9,474 nt of DNA. It comes from CAZKZZ01 sp964557375 (GTDB lineage: Bacteria; Spirochaetota; Spirochaetia; SPDA01; CAZJBZ01). The position numbers and the translations under genes are program-made. How positions within the stretch are numbered: the first letter of the stretch is position 1; each line of letters starts with the position of its first letter. Of this stretch, positions 1-6,907 are shown in pieces. The stretch is taken from the NCBI GenBank assembly GCA_964557375.1, contig CAZKZZ010000150.1, positions 1 to 9,474 of the forward strand. The letters are read 5' to 3'. The notes under the pieces are model-generated. The model was not told where the DNA came from and did not search any database. It saw only the letters and a program-made list of their open reading frames with translations.

Positions 1-643
1 TAGGTGGTGCTATGTCGCCGCCCCCGCCTTCACTCGGGTTGGTCGAGGTTTCAACATTTGTATCATCCTCAGCAGTATCCTGGGGAGGAACCGGCGGTTC
101 ACCTTCCGTTACCGTTGTCTTCTCTCCGGTAGAGACAGTGGTGGATTGCCCGACATTGTTGGAGACGACAAAGCTTCCGTCTTCAGAGATCCATTCTTCT
201 CCGTCACCCTCCAGGGTTGTGCCGCGGACCGATGCTGTCGAGACCGTACTCTTGAGTTTAAAATCGTGGCGAAGATTTTCTCCGGTCTGAATTTCCGCTC
301 TGACTCTCCCCACATCAAGAAACAGCTCGGTTTTTATGGATCCTTCCTCTTCGAGCAGTTCTTCGAGTGTCATCCTAGTTAGGGCCTTCACCTCGATAAC
401 CGAAGCACCGAGATCGAGGACCGCTTTTGCCCCGAACCCGGTAGAAATGGTCGTACCTTTTACTAAGGTCATTCCGACCCGGGCAGGCTGCCAGCTTCTT
501 CCCGGAGGCCTCAGCTCAACCTTTCCGCTCGCTTCTCTTAAAACGGCTTCTTGTGCCGCAAACGTTGTTACTGTTCCAGCTAATAGAAACACCGCCACGA
601 GTAGTGCTGTTATTCTGTATTTTCTGTTGCTGTTTTGCATCAT
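1..643 (-). CDS. FecR-domain envelope protein (3' end outside window)
   Basis: An open minus-strand frame of 214 codons runs without a stop to base 1, so the C-terminus is missing. It starts with two consecutive ATGs (643 and 640). An AGGAGG at 653-648 lies 4 bases from the first and 7 from the second, so the second may be the real start. The product opens with a basic segment and a hydrophobic core (ALLVAVFLLAG), with likely Sec cleavage after FAA near residue 30. A FecR-type domain follows at about residues 31-170: a strand starting GKVELR, then VGMTLVKGTTISTG, then GRVRAEI, and the family hallmark STASVRGT. After it comes a linker rich in Pro, Thr and Asp. FecR domains are periplasmic regulatory or ligand-binding modules, often found away from iron-siderophore systems in spirochaetes. 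No FecI-like sigma factor is visible here, so I infer no iron role. It starts 11 bases after the upstream stop and is almost certainly cotranscribed. Confidence 0.88.
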   Translation of the reverse strand, partial: MMQNSNRKYRITALLVAVFLLAGTVTTFAAQEAVLREASGKVELRPPGRSWQPARVGMTLVKGTTISTGFGAKAVLDLGASVIEVKALTRMTLEELLEEEGSIKTELFLDVGRVRAEIQTGENLRHDFKLKSTVSTASVRGTTLEGDGEEWISEDGSFVVSNNVGQSTTVSTGEKTTVTEGEPPVPPQDTAEDDTNVETSTNPSEGGGGDIAPP

Positions 644-654
644 TATACCTCCTG

Positions 655-1911
655 TCAAAATGATAACGACAGATCAAACCTTCCTAAGAGTTGGACTTCT
701 TCAGATTCCATGATCTCTCCCGGGAAGAACATACCGAACGAAAGTCCCAGTCCGAGGTCCGAAAGCGGGCGAGCACTGATGATCGTGTCCACTTCCGTAC
801 CCGCGTACAGTTCTTCCGAATCATCATCCACTCCGCTGACCGAAATCGGTCCGGGAGTCGGCCTCAAGAACGGGCTTACTTTTAGTTCTATAGAAAACTT
901 TTTAGCCGCTTCTGAGTCGAGATTGTAGAGCGGCTTGATCAAAAAAGAGAATGTTCCGTAAATGATATTCGAAAGCTGCGGGGCGAACACAAGTGCCGGT
1001 GTCGAAATGGAGATGGGAACGAATGCAGTCGCCGCGCCCTCGGTATTTCCCTCATAGAACGAATCGTAATCGGCATCACCGCTTGCGTACACAAAATCCA
1101 GAGAAACCTTTGATCCGAGGAGCTCCTGAAGATAGAGATTCAAGGTCACTCCGGCCATCTCCGCTAAGATCGAATCACCCGCAACCGTGCCGCTGTTTAT
1201 GTACACGAAGGCGTTATAGTAGAGAGGGGGAACGATCGGTCCGCTCAGACCTGCTCCATGGTAGAACGTATGCACATAGCCGCCGCCCGAGTGGAGTCGT
1301 TCCTCCGCGCGCAAATCCCGCTGATACAGCATGGAAAGGTTCAGGGTCTGATTAAAGAGGATTTCGGGAAACTTTATATTCATTCCCTGGATAAACCGAT
1401 GTGAGCCGAAGTAGTATCCATCGAGCTCTCTGTCTTCGACATCGGACAGGGACATCAGAATCGAACTTGCAGGCTTTTGGACGAGGCCGGTAAAGCCGGT
1501 AGAAAACGATATGGACAATGTGGGAGATGCGAGCTCAATATATCCCCCGTCCGCGGTATGTGAGAGTACCTTGTTGGTAAAATCACTCAATTTGAATCGG
1601 CCGGCTTTAAACGAAAAAGAAAAAGGATTCTCTCCGGTGTTGGCGAAATTTCCGCCGACCCGCAACAGCTCGAGATCGAAGAAAACCGGTTCATCTATCG
1701 TAAACGTGTAGCTGCCCTGGGTCGCGAAGGTCAGATTTTTTGTGACATTTCCATCGAACCAGAGTGAAGCTTTGTCCCGCTGGGTAAACTCGGCCTCTTC
1801 TTCGTCTTTGGTGAATCCGGTTGAATTATCTATTGTGAGTCCGAAATCAAATGCTGAAACCGTTGCCGCTGCAGCTAAAAGAATTATGACGAAAACTAGT
1901 AATTTTTTCAT
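655..1911 (-). CDS. Putative outer-membrane beta-barrel protein
   Basis: This 418-residue protein has a clear Sec signal peptide: MKK, a hydrophobic core, and likely cleavage after VSA at residue 20. The mature chain has alternating strand-like segments rich in aromatic and small residues, such as LWFDGNVTKNLTF, FSFSFKAGRF and TLSISFSTGF. It ends LLGRFDLSLSF. A terminal Phe with alternating hydrophobics is the classic C-terminal signal for beta-barrel assembly by BAM. I do not recognise a named family. The start is supported by AAAGGAG at 1925-1919, 7 bases before the ATG. The ATG overlaps the upstream stop as ATGA (1911-1908), which implies translational coupling. The FecR gene follows after 11 bases. 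It is most likely an outer-membrane structural protein or porin whose assembly or signalling partner is the FecR protein; that role is inferred from position only. Confidence 0.9.
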   Translation of the reverse strand: MKKLLVFVIILLAAAATVSAFDFGLTIDNSTGFTKDEEEAEFTQRDKASLWFDGNVTKNLTFATQGSYTFTIDEPVFFDLELLRVGGNFANTGENPFSFSFKAGRFKLSDFTNKVLSHTADGGYIELASPTLSISFSTGFTGLVQKPASSILMSLSDVEDRELDGYYFGSHRFIQGMNIKFPEILFNQTLNLSMLYQRDLRAEERLHSGGGYVHTFYHGAGLSGPIVPPLYYNAFVYINSGTVAGDSILAEMAGVTLNLYLQELLGSKVSLDFVYASGDADYDSFYEGNTEGAATAFVPISISTPALVFAPQLSNIIYGTFSFLIKPLYNLDSEAAKKFSIELKVSPFLRPTPGPISVSGVDDDSEELYAGTEVDTIISARPLSDLGLGLSFGMFFPGEIMESEEVQLLGRFDLSLSF

Positions 1912-2369
1912 GCCTGCACTCCTTTATTCTGCAGGACCCTGCCTAAAATCCGAAGGGCCTCACGTCCGGAGAGCGTACGGTACGCACCGGCGTTCCGCTT
2001 GATGTACCCCTTGAAGCCGAGCTCCCTGGAAGCGTATCGAGGGCCCGGAAACAGGGTGTACATTATACCCCCCTTGATTTCAAAAGCTCTCATTACGATG
2101 TACGCATATGTTCCAAGTTGTATCGGCTCTTTGGCAGCTTTCATTTTGACCTTCCATCCGGCCTGTTCGAGTACTGAGAGGGCTTCATCCGCAGTTGCAT
2201 CTTCAGATATCATTTCTGCTGCAGATAACACCATGTAAACGGCTTTTCCGTATGTTGCCTTTTCTTCTTCGAGGAGTCCGTCAATAACGTCGTTGGATTG
2301 AGAAAAGAGAAAGGCCGGCAGGAAAAGTAAGAAAAGCAAAACGAACCATTCAATTTTTTTTCTTACCAT
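1908..2369 (-). CDS. Small secreted/periplasmic protein of unknown function
   Basis: This is the first gene of the envelope operon, about 153 residues from the ATG at 2369. A GTG three codons upstream (2378) is also in frame. The Shine-Dalgarno-like AGGGTGG at 2381-2375 overlaps that GTG but lies 5 bases from the ATG, so I prefer the ATG. A basic start (MVRKK), a strongly hydrophobic stretch and LFSQS give a signal peptide of about 23 residues. There is no clear lipobox cysteine. The mature part is largely helical, with a segment reading SEDATADEALSVLEQAGWKV that resembles a short SLH-like or helical-repeat unit. It then continues with a Gly/Tyr/Arg-rich section (FPGPRYASRELGF). I do not recognise the family. 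The last bases overlap the start of the outer-membrane protein gene, so the two are probably made in fixed proportion. Confidence 0.85.
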   Translation of the reverse strand: MVRKKIEWFVLLFLLFLPAFLFSQSNDVIDGLLEEEKATYGKAVYMVLSAAEMISEDATADEALSVLEQAGWKVKMKAAKEPIQLGTYAYIVMRAFEIKGGIMYTLFPGPRYASRELGFKGYIKRNAGAYRTLSGREALRILGRVLQNKGVQA

Positions 2370-2394
2370 TTTTTCCACCCTTTTTGAGTATCTA

Positions 2395-2403
2395 TGTTAT
2401 AAT
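2395..2403 (+). promoter_or_regulatory. Extended -10 promoter of the cyclase operon
   Basis: TGTTATAAT at 2395-2403 is a perfect extended -10 (TG-N-TATAAT). No convincing -35 lies 16-18 bases upstream, which is tolerable for extended -10 promoters. The start would be near 2410, giving a leader of about 48 bases to the ATG at 2458. Confidence 0.45.
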
Positions 2404-2429
2404 ATATACCACTCATAATCCGCTGTAAA
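2401..2429 (-). promoter_or_regulatory. Sigma70-type promoter of the envelope operon
   Basis: On the minus strand TTTACA (2429-2424) is followed by exactly 17 bases and TATATT (2406-2401). A transcription start near 2394 would give a leader of about 25 bases to the ATG at 2369. The -10 overlaps the -10 proposed for the divergent cyclase gene. Confidence 0.6.
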
Positions 2430-2457
2430 GCTTTATAACGAAAAAAAGGAAAAATAT

Positions 2458-5166
2458 ATGAGTAAAAAGGTAGTAAATGTAAATTTTCTCATCCCGATCA
2501 TAGCAGCTGCAGCTTTCATCCTTCTCAATTTCGTCACGTTTTACCGTAGCGCGGAAAACAGAGTGTTCGATCAATTTCTCCACATCAAGCCCGAGTTAAA
2601 GGAGAATGAAAACATCCTGCTCCTCGATATCGACGACCTTGCAATTGCTAAGGTAGGAATGTTCCCGTGGAGCCGTGCCATTATGGCTGACGGCCTCATC
2701 AGGATGAAAGAGTTCGGTGCCCGCTATGCCGTTTTCGATATCGAATACACCGAAGACAGTCCGTTAGGTGTGAATAGTGAACTGCTCAACCAAGATATCC
2801 CTCAGGAGTTTGCCCGGGAGTTTTCTACTATCCAGGAGAACATTACGGGGCTGTTTCAGGCATTGGCCGAGGGGAATATCTCTATGGAAGATGCCCAGGA
2901 TTTTGTACAGCAGCTTACAGGCCTAACGGCGGAAGCCCGGGACAGACTGCTTCAGGAGGTAAATGATATTGCCAGAGATAATGATATCTATTTCGGGAAA
3001 GCTGCCCGCTTTTTCGGAAATGCCTACTTTACCGTCAACATGCTGCCGGAAGAAGACGAGGACGTACCGGTAGAGCTCAAGGAGTGGGCCAAGGAGAATA
3101 TTGCATTAGAAAATGTTGTGGAGAACGACGGCTCGTTAGAAAATGCCCAAGACATCAGACCGTCTATCATGCCCATAATCAGTAACGGGGCCGGTGCAGG
3201 ATATCCAAACATCATTATCGACTCGGATGGAGTACGAAGAAGAATCGATCTGATGATCGAACATGAAGGAAAAGTGTTTCCCCAGCTCGCCTTCGCCCCT
3301 CTGGTCGACTGGCTCGGTAGGCCCGACATCACTATATCCAAAGATACGATCACACTGAAAGACGCTGCACTGCCGGGGGGAGAACTATCGGACATCACCA
3401 TCCCCAGGGATGAAAACGGAAAAGTGCTTATCAATTGGCCCAAAAAGGAGTTTGAAGAAAGCTTTACACATCTCTCCTATTACTATCTCGTACTGCACGA
3501 CCGACAGGAGAAAAGTCTTTTGCACAATGTCTCCATCATGGATGAGGCAGGATACCTTTCTTTTTATCAGGGCGACAGCAACCTGCTCGACGCATACAAC
3601 TACGCCGAAGGTATTAAAAATGACGTTCTCGAAGGCGGGGACACCGAAGCGGTCGAGGAATATCGTTCGGTGAGGGAATTCTTTTTCGAAGAACTGGGAA
3701 CGTTTCTCGAAGGTGAAGCGGAGAATCAGATCCAAGCAGAGTTAGACCGGGTATTGTCCCAGGATGATCTGCCCGAAGAGTATCGAGAACAGTATACACA
3801 GGTTAAGCAGGATGTAACGGAGCTGTTCGCGGCAACCCGGGACATTTACACAAACACTGCAGAAACCAGGGACATCCTTCGGGAGAACCTGGAAGGCTCC
3901 CTTTGTATAATCGGCTGGACGGGAACGGCGACAACCGACCGCGGGGTTAATCCGTTTGACGAAACCTATGATAATGTCGGTACTCACGCTTCGATTATCA
4001 ATACCATTATCAATCAGCGGTTTTTGGATATTCTTCCCTGGTGGTATTCTGCTATCGCTGCGGCTGTACTGGCCTTTCTTGTTTTTTTCATAATTAGAAA
4101 TCTCAACCCGGGTATTTCGATTTTGGTAGGTGTTACATTTATCATCGTAATCGTTGGAGCTGCGGTCGCCTATTTCATATTCACCGGTGATTATTTTCAA
4201 ACATTGACTCCGCTTTTGGCCACGTTGGCGACCTTTATCGCTCTGACCATCATCAAATTTCTGGCCACGGCAAAAGAGAGGACTTTTATCAGAAATGCTT
4301 TCAGTCATTATCTCTCTACCGATGTCATCAATGAGATTATGGACAACCCGGACATGCTTGCATTGGGCGGCGAGAAAAAATTTCTAACCGCCTTCTTTAC
4401 CGATGTAAAAGGATTTTCCACAATTTCTGAAAACATGGACCCGACCGATTTGGTCCGCCTGCTCAATATCTACCTGACCGAAATGAGTGACATCATCCTC
4501 GAGCTCAAAGGGACTATTGATAAATATGAGGGGGATGCAATCATCTCTTTCTTCGGGGCCCCGATCAACCTCGAAGACCACGCCCGGCGCGCCTGTCTCT
4601 CTGCCATCCGGATGCGCCGGATGGAGAGGGAACTGAACCAGCGTGTCCTCGATGAGAAATTGAGCCCTCAGCCCCTTTATACCAGAATCGGAATAAACAC
4701 CGGAGAGATGGTCGTCGGCAACATGGGGACCGCCCAGAAGATGGACTACACCATGATGGGAAACTCAGTCAACTTGGCTGCTCGGCTGGAAGGAGTAAAC
4801 AAACAGTACGGCTCCTGGACGCTGATGAGTGAGACCACGTATACCGAAGGCGGACGGGAGTTCGCCACCCGCAAACTGGACCGGGTCAGGGTCGTGGGTA
4901 TCCAGGAACCGGTACGGCTCTACGAGCTGATCGACGAATGGGCAAACATATCCAGTGAAGAGAGAACGGCAATCGATACCTTCCATCAGGCCCTCGACAT
5001 TTTTGAAAAACGGGAGTGGGACGCGGCATCCGAACAATTCCAGAAGGTCCTCGACTACAGGCCGGAAGACGGACCTGCCCAGACATACATCAAACGGTGC
5101 GACGAGTTTAAGAAAAAAACCCCGCCCGAAAACTGGGACGGCGTGTTTAATCTGTCGATGAAGTAG
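2458..5166 (+). CDS. CHASE2-domain class III adenylate cyclase
   Basis: This 902-residue membrane sensor converts ATP to cAMP. One membrane helix (about 8-28) precedes a large extracytoplasmic CHASE2 region (about 30-520), which has the signatures ILLLDIDD, FPWSR, AVFDIEYTED, IDSDGVRRR and IIGWTGTATTDRG. Three helices follow (about 528-546, 552-574, 580-602), then a linker and the cyclase domain (about 640-825). The catalytic set is complete: metal-binding D649 and D693, adenine-selecting K689 with T765 (the class IIIb Lys/Thr pattern), and transition-state N772 and R776. This predicts adenylate rather than guanylate cyclase. A helical, TPR-like tail (about 838-888) ends the protein. CHASE2 is interrupted by two acidic helical stretches (about 106-176 and 353-475), making it longer than usual. 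AAGGA at 2446-2450 sits 7 bases before the ATG. The signal sensed by CHASE2 is unknown. Confidence 0.95.
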   Translation: MSKKVVNVNFLIPIIAAAAFILLNFVTFYRSAENRVFDQFLHIKPELKENENILLLDIDDLAIAKVGMFPWSRAIMADGLIRMKEFGARYAVFDIEYTEDSPLGVNSELLNQDIPQEFAREFSTIQENITGLFQALAEGNISMEDAQDFVQQLTGLTAEARDRLLQEVNDIARDNDIYFGKAARFFGNAYFTVNMLPEEDEDVPVELKEWAKENIALENVVENDGSLENAQDIRPSIMPIISNGAGAGYPNIIIDSDGVRRRIDLMIEHEGKVFPQLAFAPLVDWLGRPDITISKDTITLKDAALPGGELSDITIPRDENGKVLINWPKKEFEESFTHLSYYYLVLHDRQEKSLLHNVSIMDEAGYLSFYQGDSNLLDAYNYAEGIKNDVLEGGDTEAVEEYRSVREFFFEELGTFLEGEAENQIQAELDRVLSQDDLPEEYREQYTQVKQDVTELFAATRDIYTNTAETRDILRENLEGSLCIIGWTGTATTDRGVNPFDETYDNVGTHASIINTIINQRFLDILPWWYSAIAAAVLAFLVFFIIRNLNPGISILVGVTFIIVIVGAAVAYFIFTGDYFQTLTPLLATLATFIALTIIKFLATAKERTFIRNAFSHYLSTDVINEIMDNPDMLALGGEKKFLTAFFTDVKGFSTISENMDPTDLVRLLNIYLTEMSDIILELKGTIDKYEGDAIISFFGAPINLEDHARRACLSAIRMRRMERELNQRVLDEKLSPQPLYTRIGINTGEMVVGNMGTAQKMDYTMMGNSVNLAARLEGVNKQYGSWTLMSETTYTEGGREFATRKLDRVRVVGIQEPVRLYELIDEWANISSEERTAIDTFHQALDIFEKREWDAASEQFQKVLDYRPEDGPAQTYIKRCDEFKKKTPPENWDGVFNLSMK

Positions 5167-5184
5167 GCCCGAAGGAAGGAACGT

Positions 5185-6276
5185 ATGAATAAGCTAATCT
5201 CGCTGCCCGGAGAGCGGAGTGTAAACTTTGCGGGCACCGTGGGCCGGACCATTCCAGCATCAGAACTGTCCGCTGATGATTATCTGATGGACGGCAGCAG
5301 GTTCTCTTCAGAGGGCCACTGGGGCTTCTGCCGGTTTCCGGAGGGGGAGATTCGGGCTGCACGCCTCGGATTCCAAAAGGGCAGTTTTAATATTACCGAG
5401 CGGCAGATGGACGACGATCCGTCACTTCTGCAGCTTCACCTCGAGCTGATCACCTCGGAGGGTGCTTTTCTGTGGCTTCCTACCGGAGTGTATAGCGGGG
5501 CGGATATTGTCCAGGAGGTACCTGACGATAGTACCCGCTTTTCCATCACCTTCGATCCAGCAGGAAATGAGATTTTCTCGATAAGAGGTTGGCCGGATAT
5601 GGGGTGGCATTTCCGCTCCGAGGACGGTGATCTCGAAATGGACCTCCGGTTCTCCATGGGTACGGTTACGGTCCTTCCCGACTGTATTCTCCCCTTTTCG
5701 ATCTTCTCTATGTGGGAATCGATGAGTACCTTAGAGGGGACCATTCGCTACAAGACCGACACCCACCAGGTATCAGGCAAGATGTTTTACGATCATACAC
5801 GTGTGTCCCGGCCGGAGATTTCTCCGACTTCCCTCGTCACCCCAAGGGAGATGTACATCTATACGACAATGTTCTTCGAAGACGGCTCCGGTATGTTCGG
5901 CTATCACGCGGAAGACCTCCAGGGGCGGCCCATCGAATATTACTGTTTCGGTGTGTATGTAGACAGAGAAGGCAAAGGCCATTTTCTCCCTGAAGCCCGT
6001 CTGCGGGACCTTCGGACAGACGATGACGACCTCCCGACACAGTGGGGCCTCGAATGGAAAAACGAGGATGTGCGAATCACCTGCGGTGTAATCGTTGAAA
6101 GAACAGACATTGTACGGAGTTGGGGTTCTCCAAACGCACCGCAGGGACGGCGCGAGTTCAGTATCCTGCCGCTTGTGTTAAACGGTTCGGCTTCGATTTC
6201 AGAAAGCGGCTCCAGCCGCACTGTAGACGGCTACGGGCTGGCCGAGTACTTCAACAAAACGCTGTGGTTCGGTTAA
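5185..6276 (+). CDS. Possible AttH/CrtC-like lipocalin-fold protein
   Basis: This 363-residue protein has no signal peptide or membrane helix, so it is predicted cytosolic. It is rich in beta strands with many Trp, Phe and Gly residues. Several spots recall the double-lipocalin AttH/CrtC (hydroxyneurosporene synthase-like) superfamily: an early DGSRFSSEGHWGFCRF, a mid-protein VSGKMFYDHT (about 196-205) like the V-G-x-x-x-x-DH motif there, and a C-terminal DGYGLAEYF (about 348-356). This is recognition of pattern, not a confirmed family match. If correct, it would bind or modify a hydrophobic molecule; no carotenoid genes are nearby to support a carotenoid role. AAGGA at 5176-5180 and its overlapping upstream copy at 5172-5176 place the ribosome at the ATG. 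It starts 18 bases after the cyclase stop with no terminator between, so it is probably cotranscribed with the cyclase and could act in the same response. Confidence 0.8.
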   Translation: MNKLISLPGERSVNFAGTVGRTIPASELSADDYLMDGSRFSSEGHWGFCRFPEGEIRAARLGFQKGSFNITERQMDDDPSLLQLHLELITSEGAFLWLPTGVYSGADIVQEVPDDSTRFSITFDPAGNEIFSIRGWPDMGWHFRSEDGDLEMDLRFSMGTVTVLPDCILPFSIFSMWESMSTLEGTIRYKTDTHQVSGKMFYDHTRVSRPEISPTSLVTPREMYIYTTMFFEDGSGMFGYHAEDLQGRPIEYYCFGVYVDREGKGHFLPEARLRDLRTDDDDLPTQWGLEWKNEDVRITCGVIVERTDIVRSWGSPNAPQGRREFSILPLVLNGSASISESGSSRTVDGYGLAEYFNKTLWFG

Positions 6277-6303
6277 AAGACATATAGATTTTTAAAAAAA
6301 TGG

Positions 6304-6332
6304 TTGACATTAATATCTGATATTGCTATTCT
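6304..6332 (+). promoter_or_regulatory. padR promoter
   Basis: A consensus TTGACA at 6304-6309, then 17 bases, then TATTCT at 6327-6332. The start would be near 6339, only 10-16 bases before the gene. The -10 forms the left arm of the palindrome described next. Confidence 0.7.
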
Positions 6333-6344
6333 AATAATAGAATA
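6327..6344. promoter_or_regulatory. Predicted PadR operator 1
   Basis: TATTCTAATAATAGAATA has perfect 7-base inverted arms (TATTCTA/TAGAATA) around ATAA. It covers the -10 and start site of the padR promoter, the classical placement for autorepression. It differs by one base from the copy at 6873-6890. Confidence 0.7.
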
Positions 6345-6354
6345 GGTAATGAAG

Positions 6355-6858
6355 ATGACACACGGTGAAGTGATTCTATTAAGGCTTCTCACGCGAAAAG
6401 ACCGGTACGGGTATGAACTCGACCACATAGTAGATGAGAACCGTATGCGGCAATGGGCGGATATCGGTTTCTCTTCTATTTATAATATCCTGAACAAGCT
6501 AGAGCAGAAATCCCTGGTCAGCTCCTATTCCGTAAAAGAGCACGGATCACCGAAACGAAAGGTGTACAAAATCTGTGAAAAGGGAAAACAAGCCCTTCGG
6601 GAGGAAGTGATACGTATGCTCACAAAACCTGAAGAAAAGAACAATGATTTTGCCGTTGGTCTGGTTACTTCCGACATCCTCAGTGATGGTGAGTTCAAAC
6701 AGTGTATGGCTGAATACAAGGCCTATCTACAGAAGAGAAAAGCATTTTACCGGCAGGAGATACCGCAGACGAGTAAACGAAAGAAGGGAGTAGCACTGGC
6801 CTTGGAACGGTTCGCTATACTCATTGAGGCCGAATTGAAGTGGCTGGATGAACAGTAA
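6355..6858 (+). CDS. PadR-family transcriptional repressor
   Basis: This protein of about 167 residues has the PadR winged helix-turn-helix at its N-terminus. Key family features are the leading LLRLL, the YGYEL turn, SIYNILNKLE as recognition helix and its flank, and the wing segment GSPKRKVYKICEKG. A C-terminal helical part (about the last 70 residues, with many Lys, Arg and Leu) matches the usual dimerisation region. There are two in-frame ATGs, at 6349 and 6355. The only Shine-Dalgarno-like AGG (6344-6346) is 2 bases from the first and 8 from the second, so I chose the second. PadR proteins usually repress their own gene and a neighbouring effector gene in response to a small molecule or drug. 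Here near-identical palindromes precede both padR and the downstream flavodoxin/ferredoxin gene, so those are its probable targets. The inducer cannot be read from sequence. Confidence 0.93.
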   Translation: MTHGEVILLRLLTRKDRYGYELDHIVDENRMRQWADIGFSSIYNILNKLEQKSLVSSYSVKEHGSPKRKVYKICEKGKQALREEVIRMLTKPEEKNNDFAVGLVTSDILSDGEFKQCMAEYKAYLQKRKAFYRQEIPQTSKRKKGVALALERFAILIEAELKWLDEQ

Positions 6859-6872
6859 TTTTTTTACATTAT

Positions 6873-6890
6873 TATTCTAATATTAGAATA
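6873..6890. promoter_or_regulatory. Predicted PadR operator 2
   Basis: TATTCTAATATTAGAATA is a perfect 18-base palindrome in the 49-base gap between padR and the EFR1 gene. A TTTACA at 6863-6868 could be a -35, with a -10 inside or at the right edge of the palindrome (TAGAAT 6884-6889 or GAATAT 6886-6891). PadR bound here would block a second promoter or impede read-through from padR. Confidence 0.7.
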
Positions 6891-6907
6891 TATACCAGGA
6901 GGAAAAC

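Noticed and set aside
336..713. Plus-strand frame with a run of serines
   Set aside because: It is the antisense of the Glu-rich part of the FecR gene and has no ribosome binding site; the minus-strand frame has signal peptide, domain motifs and a perfect AGGAGG.
993..1355. Plus-strand frame of 120 codons
   Set aside because: Antisense shadow of the outer-membrane protein gene; the product is Arg/Pro-rich with no motif.
2398..2438. Possible cAMP-receptor protein site between the divergent operons
   Set aside because: Considered because of the adjacent cyclase, but no TGTGA-N6-TCACA-like sequence is present.
3742..4308. Minus-strand frame of 188 codons inside the cyclase gene
   Set aside because: The longest shadow, but it lies wholly inside a gene with intact membrane and linker segments, and its product looks like random charged sequence.
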